Assembly (NCBI GenBank): GCA_023392635.1
Contig: JAEVYS010000036.1
Span: 1 to 49,240, forward strand
Length of the DNA: 49,240 bases
Reading direction: 5' to 3'
Source: Actinomycetes bacterium
GTDB lineage: Bacteria > Actinomycetota > Actinomycetes > Propionibacteriales > Propionibacteriaceae
The notes beneath the pieces are model-generated. The model was not told the DNA's origin, did not search any database, and was given only the letters and a program-made list of their open reading frames with translations. The translations under genes and the position numbers were made by a program. Shown here piece after piece: positions 1-7,351 of this stretch. The first letter of the stretch is position 1. Each line of letters begins with the position of its first letter.

Positions 1-304
1 GTGTCGAGCTGGTCGCCGGCGCCGGCGCGGGGGCGGCCGGAGCCGTCGGAGACGGGGCAGCGGGGGCCGTCCGGGGGGCCGGGGAGCTGTCCGCTGTGGC
101 TGCCGGAGCCGCCGGTGGCGCGGCGACCGGAGCAGGCTCGGGCCCGGTGCCGTTGCTGTGGCTGGTGAAGTACTCGACCCAAACGGGGTCGACGGAGGCG
201 GGGTCGGCAAGGAACTGCTCACGCATCTCGTCGATGAGCCAGTCGTTGGCTCCGAAATCGGTGGGGTTCTCGCCGTTCCTCACGTCCTGCGGCGTGTGGG
301 CCAC
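1..304 (-). CDS. kgd: 2-oxoglutarate dehydrogenase E1 / multifunctional 2-oxoglutarate decarboxylase, N-terminal part
   Basis: Only the first 101 codons lie in the window; the gene runs off the left edge. Translation from the GTG at 304 gives a segment around DFGANDWLIDEMREQF and then DPASVDPVWVEYF. This is the conserved N-terminal helix of actinobacterial Kgd/SucA, which mediates E1-E2o assembly. It is followed by a Pro/Ala-rich linker that normally leads into the E2-like acyltransferase domain of the fused actinobacterial enzyme. The family acts in the TCA cycle on 2-oxoglutarate with thiamine diphosphate. The start is supported by a GGGAAGAAGG-like Shine-Dalgarno sequence and a TAACAT -10 candidate at 349-354. 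The catalytic domains are outside the window, so the call rests on this N-terminal signature. Confidence 0.82.
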   Translation of the reverse strand, partial: MAHTPQDVRNGENPTDFGANDWLIDEMREQFLADPASVDPVWVEYFTSHSNGTGPEPAPVAAPPAAPAATADSSPAPRTAPAAPSPTAPAAPAPAPATSST

Positions 305-348
305 AATCGCCTTCTTCCCTGATCAGCGGCTGGCTGGTGTCCGGCTCG

Positions 349-354
349 ATGTTA
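349..354 (-). promoter_or_regulatory. Candidate -10 element for kgd
   Basis: TAACAT on the minus strand fits the actinobacterial TANNNT -10 consensus. It would give a leader of about 40 nt containing the Shine-Dalgarno sequence before the GTG at 304. No convincing -35 was seen. Confidence 0.35.
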
Positions 355-451
355 CCCACGGCACGCTGCGCAGAGAACGCACCCGCCGCCCCGCTGGGCG
401 TTTTCTTCGATTCGATGAATTCTGTCGCTCCGGCGGCTCAGGTGACGTGCC

Positions 452-1072
452 TCACGCGGTGCCGAGCGCCATCTCCTTCCCGTAGGTCGCGGGATCTTCG
501 AGGATCGCGAGGATGTACGCCCCCAGCTCGGCCCGACTGATGCGGCTCTTCATGGGGCGTCGCTCCGCGGTCTCCTGGGCGACGACGACGCCGGACACTC
601 CGCCGTCGACCAGACCGCCCGGCCGCACCACCGTCCAGTCGAGTCCGGAGGAGCGGACGGCCCTTTCCTGCCCCTCGTGGTCGGCCAGCGCCTTGCCGAG
701 GGCCGTCCGGGCGAAGACCCGGGCCGGCACCGGCATGAGGGCCATCGAATCTCCCGCGCCCAGCGACGACTGCACGACGAGTCGGCGCACGCCGGCCGCC
801 CGCATCGCATCGACCACGGTTCGGGTGACCCGGGTGCGGTTGTCCTCGCGTCCGCTCGCACCCCCGACGGTCACCACGACGGCATCCGCGCCGGCGACCG
901 CCGCGTCGGCCACCCTGCGGTCGCCGGCATCACCGGGTCGGTGGCTCACGCCGGGAGACGGCGTTTCCGGACTGCGCCGCGACACGATGGTCACGTCGTG
1001 ACCGGCAGCGACGGCGAGTTGTACGAGCCGGGCTCCGGTCCCGCTGGTTCCCCCGATGACAGTGAGCTTCAT
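452..1072 (-). CDS. NAD(P)-binding oxidoreductase, atypical SDR / NmrA-like family
   Basis: The 206-residue protein opens with MKLTVIGGTSGTGARLVQLA, a glycine-rich dinucleotide-binding loop of the TGxxGxxG type found in atypical short-chain dehydrogenases (NmrA/YwnB-like). Further marks are DAVVVTVGG, the segment RRLVVQSSLGAGDS, and DWTVVRPGGLVDG, where these families place the substrate-side loop. The substrate is unknown; relatives include flavin reductases and redox sensors. A start 12 nt upstream (1084) is possible. The MKL start is preferred because the Rossmann strand begins there and TTGGAT lies 6 nt before it, the spacing seen at other leaderless starts in this window. It stands alone between kgd and the tRNA gene. 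Confidence 0.8.
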   Translation of the reverse strand: MKLTVIGGTSGTGARLVQLAVAAGHDVTIVSRRSPETPSPGVSHRPGDAGDRRVADAAVAGADAVVVTVGGASGREDNRTRVTRTVVDAMRAAGVRRLVVQSSLGAGDSMALMPVPARVFARTALGKALADHEGQERAVRSSGLDWTVVRPGGLVDGGVSGVVVAQETAERRPMKSRISRAELGAYILAILEDPATYGKEMALGTA

Positions 1073-1146
1073 GGGTCCATCCAACCCGCAGGCCCATTCA
1101 CGCTCAACCGGGCATCACCTGGTCGTGGAACAGGAGGGAAAACGGG

Positions 1147-1218
1147 CGCCCCCGGCGCGATTCGAACGCGCGCTCCCGCCTCCGGAGGGCGGTGCTCTAT
1201 CCCCTGAGCTACGGGGGC
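1147..1218 (-). tRNA. tRNA-Arg (anticodon CCG)
   Basis: The minus strand folds as a complete cloverleaf: acceptor stem GCCCCCG/CGGGGGC, D arm GCTC-AGGGGAT-AGAGC, anticodon stem CCGCC/GGCGG with loop CTCCGGA (anticodon CCG), and T arm GCGCG-TTCGAAT-CGCGC. The discriminator base is G and CCA is not encoded. It decodes the arginine codon CGG, which is frequent in this GC-rich sequence. A short T-rich stretch (GTTTTCCC) follows the 3' end. Confidence 0.95.
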
Positions 1219-1264
1219 CCGGCCCAACAGGGCCGCGTGTGACTCTAGCAAAGAAGGATCCGAC

Positions 1265-1270
1265 TAGTCT
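1265..1270 (+). promoter_or_regulatory. Candidate -10 element, leaderless start of the lipoprotein gene
   Basis: TAGTCT fits TANNNT and ends 7 nt before the ATG at 1278. No Shine-Dalgarno sequence lies between, so transcription would begin at or next to the start codon. Confidence 0.45.
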
Positions 1271-1277
1271 CATCGCC

Positions 1278-1799
1278 ATGTTCGCGGCGGGTGCACGCCG
1301 GCTGGGGGCCGGATTGCTGCTCGTGCTGCTTCTCGTGGGCTGTGTCCGACAGGCGCCACCGGAGCCGGCCGTGCTCCGTCAGACACCTCCGCCCTGGCCC
1401 GCCCCCCGTGACGGCATCTCCTACTTCGGGCTGGCGGGGGTGCCGTCCTCCCGGCTGGACGACCGGTCGAACCAGAGGATCGTCACGATCGCGATCGAGC
1501 TCGACGGCGCCGCCGTCCCCCTGGTGCCCAACATCGGGCTCGACCGTCCGCGCGCGCTCCAGGCGCCGGCGCACACGCACGACGACACGGGCACGGTCTG
1601 GCTGGAGGGAGCCGGCGCAGCCGAGGTGACGCTCGGCCAGTTCTTCACCATCTGGGGCGTGCGGTTCGACGGACGCTGCCTCGGCGCGGCGTGCCGCGAC
1701 CTCCTGGTGACCGCCGGCGGCCGGCCGGTGACCGACCCCGCCGCGCTCCGCCTGGCCGAGGTTGCCGACGTCCAGATCCGGGTCGCCAGCGGGAGCTGA
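1278..1799 (+). CDS. Secreted lipoprotein of unknown function (HTHD...LGQFF.IWG type)
   Basis: The 173-residue product has a lipoprotein signal peptide: charged start MFAAGARRLG, a hydrophobic core, and the lipobox LVGC with Cys at about residue 21. The mature part contains AHTHDDTGTVWLEG and then VTLGQFFTIWGVRF. I recognise this as a recurring pattern in uncharacterised actinobacterial secreted proteins, without a known function. Two later cysteines (CLGAAC) could form a disulfide. The start is set by the signal peptide and by a -10 hexamer just upstream; reading further upstream in the same frame would cross the tRNA gene. It ends 28 nt before lysA and may be co-transcribed with it. Confidence 0.75.
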   Translation: MFAAGARRLGAGLLLVLLLVGCVRQAPPEPAVLRQTPPPWPAPRDGISYFGLAGVPSSRLDDRSNQRIVTIAIELDGAAVPLVPNIGLDRPRALQAPAHTHDDTGTVWLEGAGAAEVTLGQFFTIWGVRFDGRCLGAACRDLLVTAGGRPVTDPAALRLAEVADVQIRVASGS

Positions 1800-1827
1800 G
1801 CGAGCGGGTGTGGCACTGTTTTGTCCC

Positions 1828-3246
1828 ATGACGCACATGCACGTGGCGGGCTCGATCCACGCCGACGCCACGACGCCCGCACCGGTCTGGTTGACCCGGC
1901 CCGAGGACGTCAACGTGCTGGCGCCGAAGCTGTGGAGCTCGACCGTGCAGCGGGATGCCGACGGCGTCGTCTCCGTCGGCGGCGTCCGTCTCACCGACCT
2001 TGCCGGCCAGGTCGGCACGCCCGCCTACGTGCTCGACGAGGACGACTTCCGCGCGCGGGCGCGCGCCTGGCGCGAGTCCTTCGCCGGGTGGACGGTGTAC
2101 TACGCGGGCAAGTCCTTCCTGTGTGGCGGGGTCGCCCGCTGGATCGACGAGGAGGGCCTCAGCCTGGACGTCTGCACCCTGGGCGAGCTCACCGTCGCCC
2201 TGCGGGCCGGGTTCGACCCGGCCCGGATCGGCATGCACGGCAACAACAAGTCCGAGGCTGAGCTGCGGCTGGCACTCGAGCGCGGGGTCGGTCGCATCAT
2301 CGTCGACTCCGCCGACGAGATCACCCGCCTGGAGCGTCTCTGCGACGAACTGGGCACCACCGCCCGCGTGATGATCCGCGTCACCACCGGTGTCGAGGCC
2401 CACACCCACGAATACATCGCCACCGCCCACGAGGACCAGAAGTTCGGCTTCTCGATCTCCAGCGGGCAGGCGCTGGTCAGCCTCTTCCGGTGCCACAACA
2501 GCGCGCGGCTGGAGCTGCTCGGCATCCACTCCCACATCGGCAGCCAGATCTTCGACACCAATGGTTTCGAGGTGGCGGCACGCCGGACGCTGAAGCTTTT
2601 CGCCCAGTTCAAGGAGGCGACCGGACTGCAACTGGCCGAACTCGACCTCGGTGGCGGGTTCGGCATCGCGTACACCAAGGAGGACGACCCGGCGACGCCG
2701 GAGGAGCTGGCGTCCGGGCTGCGGGAGATCGTCGAGCACGAGTGCCGCGGCTTCGGCCTCGACGTGCCCGCGGTCTCCATCGAGCCGGGACGCGCCATCG
2801 TCGGCCCTTCCGGTCTCGCGCTGTACCGCGTCGGGACCGTGAAGGCCGTCGACGTCGGAGGCGGCCTGAACCGGCGGTACCTCTCGGTGGACGGCGGGAT
2901 GAGCGACAACATCCGGCCCGCCCTCTACGCGGCCGAGTACTCGGCGTCGCTGGCCTCGCGCGCCTCGATCGCCGAGCCGGTGGTCTCGCGCGTCGTCGGC
3001 CTGCACTGCGAGGGCGGCGACATCCTGGTGCGCGACGAGTTTTTGCCCGCCGACGTCGGCGTCGGCGACCTGCTCGCGGTGCCGGCTTCCGGGGCGTACA
3101 GCCGGTCGATGGCGAGCAACTACAATCACACCCCGCGACCCCCTGTGGTCTCCGTGCGGGACGGGCAGGTGCGCACGTTGCTGCGCCGCGAGACCCTGGA
3201 CGACCTCCTGGCGCTGGACGCCGGGCTCGGCGGGAACGAGGAATGA
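1828..3246 (+). CDS. lysA: Diaminopimelate decarboxylase
   Basis: This PLP enzyme decarboxylates meso-diaminopimelate to L-lysine, the last step of lysine synthesis. The 472-residue protein has the fold-type III barrel with the PLP lysine in VYYAGKSF (Lys95). It also has HIGSQIFD, the glycine-rich LDLGGGFGI loop, EPGRAIVGPSG, and the second-subunit active-site cysteine in HCEGGDILV (Cys394). The length matches the family. The ATG at 1828 was chosen because the typical actinobacterial N-terminus starts there; an ATG 9 nt later is possible and neither has a good Shine-Dalgarno sequence. The stop overlaps the hom start by 4 nt (ATGA), so the two are translationally coupled. Confidence 0.95.
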   Translation: MTHMHVAGSIHADATTPAPVWLTRPEDVNVLAPKLWSSTVQRDADGVVSVGGVRLTDLAGQVGTPAYVLDEDDFRARARAWRESFAGWTVYYAGKSFLCGGVARWIDEEGLSLDVCTLGELTVALRAGFDPARIGMHGNNKSEAELRLALERGVGRIIVDSADEITRLERLCDELGTTARVMIRVTTGVEAHTHEYIATAHEDQKFGFSISSGQALVSLFRCHNSARLELLGIHSHIGSQIFDTNGFEVAARRTLKLFAQFKEATGLQLAELDLGGGFGIAYTKEDDPATPEELASGLREIVEHECRGFGLDVPAVSIEPGRAIVGPSGLALYRVGTVKAVDVGGGLNRRYLSVDGGMSDNIRPALYAAEYSASLASRASIAEPVVSRVVGLHCEGGDILVRDEFLPADVGVGDLLAVPASGAYSRSMASNYNHTPRPPVVSVRDGQVRTLLRRETLDDLLALDAGLGGNEE

Positions 3247-4598
3247 CGATGGACGCGTCCACGCCACTGAACCCGGCTTCGGCCAGGGCGGCGGATGCCG
3301 GGCTCCCCGGCGCCGAGCAGGGTCCGCTGAAGGTCGCGCTGCTCGGCTGTGGCGTGGTCGGGTCGCAGGTGGCGCGGCTCCTCATCCAGCAGGCCGAGGA
3401 CCTTCGCGCACGCATCGGGCGCCCGCTGGAGCTGGTGGGCATCGCCGTCCGCCGGCTCGAGCTCGAGCGTCCGGGCATCGACCGGACCCTGCTCACCGAC
3501 GACGCGATGGCCCTGGCCAGCCGGCCCGACGTCGACCTGGTGATCGAGCTGCTCGGCGGGATCGAGCCGGCCCGCAGCCTGATCCTGGCCGCGATCGCTG
3601 CCGGCTCCTCGGTGATCACGGCGAACAAGGCGCTGCTGGCCTCCGACGGCGGGACGGTCTACAGCGCGGCCGAGGCCGCGGGCGTCGACGTGTACTACGA
3701 GGCCGCGGTGGCCGGTGCGATCCCGATCATCCGGCCGCTGCGCGAGTCGCTGGTCGGCGACGAGGTCACCGCCGTGATGGGCATCGTCAACGGCACCACG
3801 AACTTCATCCTGGACCGGATGCACTCCGACGGCAGCGACTTCGCCGCGGTGCTCGCCGAGGCGCAGGAACTGGGCTACGCGGAGGCGGACCCCACCGCCG
3901 ACGTCGAGGGCTTCGACGCCGCGGCCAAGGCGGCGATCCTGGCGAGCCTCGCCTTCCACACCCGGGTCAACCTCGGCGACGTCTCGCGCGAGGGCATCAC
4001 CGGCGTCACCGGCGCCGACATCGCCGCCGCCAGGGAGATGGGCTGCGTCGTGAAGCTGCTCGCCCGTTGCGCGCTCAGTGACGACGGGACGATCGCCGTC
4101 GGGGTCCACCCGACGATGGTGCCGGTGTCGCATCCGCTCGCCTCGATCCCCGGCGCCTACAACGCCGTCTTCATCGAGTCGCGCCACGCCGGGCGGTTGA
4201 TGTTCATGGGGCCGGGGGCCGGAGGTTCGCCGACCGCCTCCGCCGTGCTCGGCGACCTGGTCACGGCCGCGCGGAACCGCGTTCGCGGCGTGCGCGGCCC
4301 GGCCGAGTCCACCTACTCGGCCCGGGGGATCACCCCGCCCGGCGACGTCCGGTCGCGCTACTACGTCTCGATGACCGTCCACGACGAGCCCGGCGTCCTC
4401 GCCCAGGTCGCCAGCTGCTTCGCCGACCACGGGGTCTCCCTGCAGGCGGTCCGGCAGGAGAGCGAGGGTGCGCAGGCGCGCCTCGGCGTCATGACGCACC
4501 TCGCCACCCAGTCCCAGGTGGACGCAGCGCTGGCCGGCCTCAACGGCATGGACGAGGTGCGCGAGGGCATCGCGATCATGCGGGTCGAGGGCGCCTGA
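3243..4598 (+). CDS. hom: Homoserine dehydrogenase with ACT domain
   Basis: This enzyme reduces aspartate semialdehyde to homoserine, the branch point toward threonine and methionine. The 451-residue protein has a Rossmann motif LLGCGVVGSQ (about residues 33-42), the family signature GIVNGTTNFIL near residue 182, and ELGYAEADPTADVEGFDAAAK in the catalytic region. From about residue 372 there is a C-terminal ACT domain (YYVSMTVHDEPGVLAQVA), which in actinobacterial Hom gives feedback inhibition by threonine. The first 28 residues are an unconserved extension. It overlaps lysA by 4 nt and its stop shares one base with the thrH start (TGATG), so the three genes form one tight operon. Confidence 0.95.
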   Translation: MTMDASTPLNPASARAADAGLPGAEQGPLKVALLGCGVVGSQVARLLIQQAEDLRARIGRPLELVGIAVRRLELERPGIDRTLLTDDAMALASRPDVDLVIELLGGIEPARSLILAAIAAGSSVITANKALLASDGGTVYSAAEAAGVDVYYEAAVAGAIPIIRPLRESLVGDEVTAVMGIVNGTTNFILDRMHSDGSDFAAVLAEAQELGYAEADPTADVEGFDAAAKAAILASLAFHTRVNLGDVSREGITGVTGADIAAAREMGCVVKLLARCALSDDGTIAVGVHPTMVPVSHPLASIPGAYNAVFIESRHAGRLMFMGPGAGGSPTASAVLGDLVTAARNRVRGVRGPAESTYSARGITPPGDVRSRYYVSMTVHDEPGVLAQVASCFADHGVSLQAVRQESEGAQARLGVMTHLATQSQVDAALAGLNGMDEVREGIAIMRVEGA

Positions 4599-5197
4599 TG
4601 AACCTCGCCTGCCTCGACCTCGAAGGTGTGCTCGTCCCCGAGATCTGGATCCGGGTGGCCGAGAGCACCGGGATCGGGGAGCTGCGGCTCACCACCAGGG
4701 ACATCGCCGACTACGACGAGCTGATGCGCCACCGCCTGCGCGTCCTGGACGCGCACGGGATCTGCCTCTCGCAGATCCAGGAGGTGATCGCCGCCATGGG
4801 TCCGATGCCCGGCGCGGCCGGTTTCCTCGACTGGCTGCGCGAACGGTTCCAGGTCGTGATCCTGTCCGACACCTTCTACGAGTTCGCGATGCCGCTGATG
4901 GCCCAGCTCGGCCACCCGACGCTCCTGTGCCACCGGCTGCAGGTGCACGACGACCGCATCGTCGGCTACACCCTGCGCCAGCCCGACTCCAAGCGGGCTG
5001 CCGTGCGGGCGTTCCACCACCTCAACTACAAGGTCGTGGCGACGGGGGACTCCTACAACGATGTCGCCATGCTGGCCGAGGCCGACGCCGGCATCCTCTT
5101 CCGCCCGCCCGCCAACGTGGTCTCCGAGTTCCCCCGCTTCCCGGTCGTCACGGACTACGAGGGCCTCAGCGAAGCGTTCGCACACGCGCTCGGCTAG
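4598..5197 (+). CDS. thrH: ThrH, phosphoserine phosphatase / homoserine phosphotransferase
   Basis: A HAD-superfamily protein of 199 residues, close to the length of Pseudomonas ThrH. It shares that protein's distinctive blocks: CLDLEGVLVPEIWI (nucleophile Asp7, with Glu rather than Asp two residues on), TTRDIADYDELM, IQEVIAAMGPM, WLRERFQVVILSDTFYEF, and GDSYNDVAMLAEA for magnesium binding. Known ThrH dephosphorylates phosphoserine and can transfer the phosphate to homoserine, giving phosphohomoserine, the substrate of threonine synthase. Placement directly after hom, in the slot usually filled by thrC-thrB in Actinobacteria, supports a role in the threonine branch. Serine synthesis alone is also possible. 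Confidence 0.92.
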   Translation: MNLACLDLEGVLVPEIWIRVAESTGIGELRLTTRDIADYDELMRHRLRVLDAHGICLSQIQEVIAAMGPMPGAAGFLDWLRERFQVVILSDTFYEFAMPLMAQLGHPTLLCHRLQVHDDRIVGYTLRQPDSKRAAVRAFHHLNYKVVATGDSYNDVAMLAEADAGILFRPPANVVSEFPRFPVVTDYEGLSEAFAHALG

Positions 5198-5226
5198 CCG
5201 CTTCGTTACTGCGCTGAGCTCGGTGC

Positions 5227-5232
5227 TACAGT
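5227..5232 (+). promoter_or_regulatory. Candidate -10 element of the rho promoter
   Basis: TACAGT fits TANNNT and lies 30 nt after the thrH stop. A weak -35 (GTTACT, 5205-5210) is 16 nt upstream. It would give rho a leader of about 205 nt, long enough for the uORF and for regulation. Confidence 0.4.
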
Positions 5233-5360
5233 GGGGACGCGCTCAAGGCGCACCGCCCCTCAGATCGGGCGAGACGGACGCGAAGTAGCCACCGATACGT
5301 CGAGGAATCCCCTGCAGCCAGCCAGTTTTTCGTACCGGCTGCCCGGCATTTCAGATCTGG

Positions 5361-5447
5361 ATGTCATTTCGAGCAGCTCATTGTGAGCACTGGGCGCGTC
5401 TGCCCGGCACCAGCCGCAGGCCGTCCGATCCGAAAGGAAGTCAGTGA
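5361..5447 (+). CDS. Putative 28-residue leader peptide overlapping the rho start
   Basis: An ATG at 5361 opens a 28-codon frame that begins MSFRAAHCEH and ends DPKGSQ. Its TGA at 5445-5447 overlaps the rho GTG at 5444 as GTGA. The rho Shine-Dalgarno sequence (GAAAGGAAG) lies inside its last codons. Such an arrangement would couple rho translation to the upstream frame. Escherichia coli rho is also preceded by a short leader peptide gene (rhoL), but the sequences are not comparable here. The Shine-Dalgarno sequence for the small frame is weak, so expression is uncertain. Confidence 0.4.
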   Translation: MSFRAAHCEHWARLPGTSRRPSDPKGSQ

Positions 5448-7270
5448 CCGACACCATCGAAACCGCGACCCGGGACAAGCGCCGTGGTTCAGGGCTGGAC
5501 GGCATGCTGTTGCCCGAGCTCAAGCAGCTCGGCGCGTCGCTGGGCCTGAAGGGCACCGGCGCCATGCGCAAGGGCGACCTCATCGACGCCATCAAGGCCG
5601 CGCAAGGTCCGTCCCGGGCCGGCAGCGCGCGCGCCGCCCGCACCGAGGAGCCCACCGCAGGCGCGAGCAACGGCGAGCAGCCGGCAGCCGGCCAGGCCCC
5701 CCGCGACGGCGCACCGTCCGGACAGCGTGCACGCAGGTCGCGCGGCGACCGCGCCGCCGCGTCCGAGGCACCGGCAGCCGAGGCCCCGCGCGAGGCCCGC
5801 CCCGAGTCCGCCGACTCCCAGCCCGCCCTCCCGGCTGGTGACGACGTCGCATCCCGCCTCGAGGCCCTCAAGGCGGAGGGCGGGGGAGGACGCAACGTAC
5901 GCCGTCGCAACGGCAACAGTGCCGACGAGCAGCCCGCGGAGAGCCGCCAGCCCGAGCAGCAGCGTCCCCAGCAGCAACAGCAGCCCCGCGGCAACGCCGG
6001 CGACGACGACGAGTTCGGCGGCGGCCGCCGCAGCCGGCGCCGTCGGAACCGTGACCGCCAGAACCGCCGCTCGAACGGGCGCACTTCCGGCGGCATGGGC
6101 TTCGAGCGCATGGAGGCCGAGCCCGTCATCAGCGACGACGACGTCGTGCTCGAGATCTCCGGCATCCTCGACGTCCTCGACAACTATGCCTTCGTCCGCA
6201 CGACCGGCTACCTGCCCGGCCCGAACGACGCCTACGTCTCCTTGTCCATGGTCAAGAAGTGGGGCCTGCGCAAGGGCGACATCGTCACCGGGGCCATCAA
6301 GGCGCCCAAGGACGGCGAGCGCCGGGAGAAGTTCAACCCGCTGGTGCGCATCGACACCATCAACGCCGATGCACCCGAGAAGGCGAAGGACCGCCCCGAG
6401 TTCCAGAAGCTCACCCCGCTGTACCCGCAGGAGCGTTTCCGCATGGAGACGACCCCGCTGAACATGACCGGCCGCATCATCGACCTGGTCTCACCGGTGG
6501 GCAAGGGCCAGCGCGGCTTGATCGTCTCCCCGCCGAAGGCGGGCAAGACACTGGTCATGCAGGCGATCGCGAACGCGATCACGGCGAACAACCCCGAGGT
6601 CCACCTGATGGTCGTGCTGGTCGACGAGCGTCCCGAAGAGGTCACCGACTTCCAGCGGACGACGAGCGGCGAGGTCATCGCCTCGACCTTCGACCGTCCG
6701 GCGGACGACCACACCACCATCGCCGAGCTCGCGATCGAGCGCGCCAAGCGCCTGGTCGAGATGGGTCGCGACGTGGTCGTGCTCCTCGACGGCATCACGC
6801 GCCTCGGTCGGGCCTACAACCTGGCCGCACCGGCGTCGGGCCGCATCCTGTCCGGTGGTGTCGACTCCGCGGCGCTCTACCCGCCGAAGAAGTTCTTCGG
6901 TGCCGCCCGCAACATCGAGAACGGCGGCTCGCTGACCATCCTGGCCACCGCGCTCATCGAGACCGGCTCGAAGATGGACGAGGTGATCTTCGAGGAGTTC
7001 AAGGGCACCGGCAACATGGAACTGCGCCTGCGCCGTGACCTCGCGGACAAGCGCATCTTCCCCGCGATCGACCCGGTCGCGTCCGGAACCCGCCGCGAGG
7101 AGCTCCTGCTCGGCCGCGACGAGCTGGCGATCATCTGGAAGCTGCGGCGGGTGCTCAGCGGCCAGGACCCGCAGGCCGGCCTGGAGATGCTGCTCAACCG
7201 AATGCGCAAGACGCAGAGCAACCGCGAGTTCCTCATGGTGATCTCCAAGACCACTCCGAACCCGGAGTAG
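5444..7270 (+). CDS. rho: Transcription termination factor Rho
   Basis: Rho is the hexameric RNA-dependent ATPase that ends transcription. The 608-residue protein begins with the SAP-like N-terminal fold (LLPELKQLGASLGLKGTGAMRK). It is followed by a basic, Gln/Arg/Gly-rich disordered insertion of about 160 residues (roughly 60-215) that is typical of high-GC Gram-positive Rho and adds RNA affinity. Then come the cold-shock-like RNA-binding domain (GILDVLDNYAFVRTTGYLPG) and the ATPase core with Walker A SPPKAGKT and Walker B VVVLLDGITRLGRAYN. The GTG start at 5444 has a good Shine-Dalgarno sequence, GAAAGGAAG. A strong hairpin terminator follows the stop. Confidence 0.97.
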   Translation: MTDTIETATRDKRRGSGLDGMLLPELKQLGASLGLKGTGAMRKGDLIDAIKAAQGPSRAGSARAARTEEPTAGASNGEQPAAGQAPRDGAPSGQRARRSRGDRAAASEAPAAEAPREARPESADSQPALPAGDDVASRLEALKAEGGGGRNVRRRNGNSADEQPAESRQPEQQRPQQQQQPRGNAGDDDEFGGGRRSRRRRNRDRQNRRSNGRTSGGMGFERMEAEPVISDDDVVLEISGILDVLDNYAFVRTTGYLPGPNDAYVSLSMVKKWGLRKGDIVTGAIKAPKDGERREKFNPLVRIDTINADAPEKAKDRPEFQKLTPLYPQERFRMETTPLNMTGRIIDLVSPVGKGQRGLIVSPPKAGKTLVMQAIANAITANNPEVHLMVVLVDERPEEVTDFQRTTSGEVIASTFDRPADDHTTIAELAIERAKRLVEMGRDVVVLLDGITRLGRAYNLAAPASGRILSGGVDSAALYPPKKFFGAARNIENGGSLTILATALIETGSKMDEVIFEEFKGTGNMELRLRRDLADKRIFPAIDPVASGTRREELLLGRDELAIIWKLRRVLSGQDPQAGLEMLLNRMRKTQSNREFLMVISKTTPNPE

Positions 7271-7295
7271 TTGCTCGGTTTACCACCCAAAAACC

Positions 7296-7331
7296 GCGTT
7301 CGCCACCGAGATTTCGGTGGCGAACGCGCTT
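7296..7331. terminator. Bidirectional intrinsic terminator between rho and the eis-like gene
   Basis: A perfect 14-bp stem (left arm GCGTTCGCCACCGA, 7296-7309; right arm 7314-7327) with a 4-nt loop GATT. It is followed by TTTT on the plus strand, and on the minus strand by GGTTTTTGGG. It lies between two convergent genes and can serve both. Confidence 0.9.
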
Positions 7332-7351
7332 TTCGGCAGCTTCCGGCGTGG

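Noticed and set aside
96..485. 129-codon plus-strand frame at the left edge
   Set aside because: It is antisense to the kgd N-terminus, which has clear homology and a Shine-Dalgarno sequence.
5198..5360. Riboswitch or T-box in the rho leader
   Set aside because: No conserved aptamer core or specifier/antiterminator structure could be recognised.
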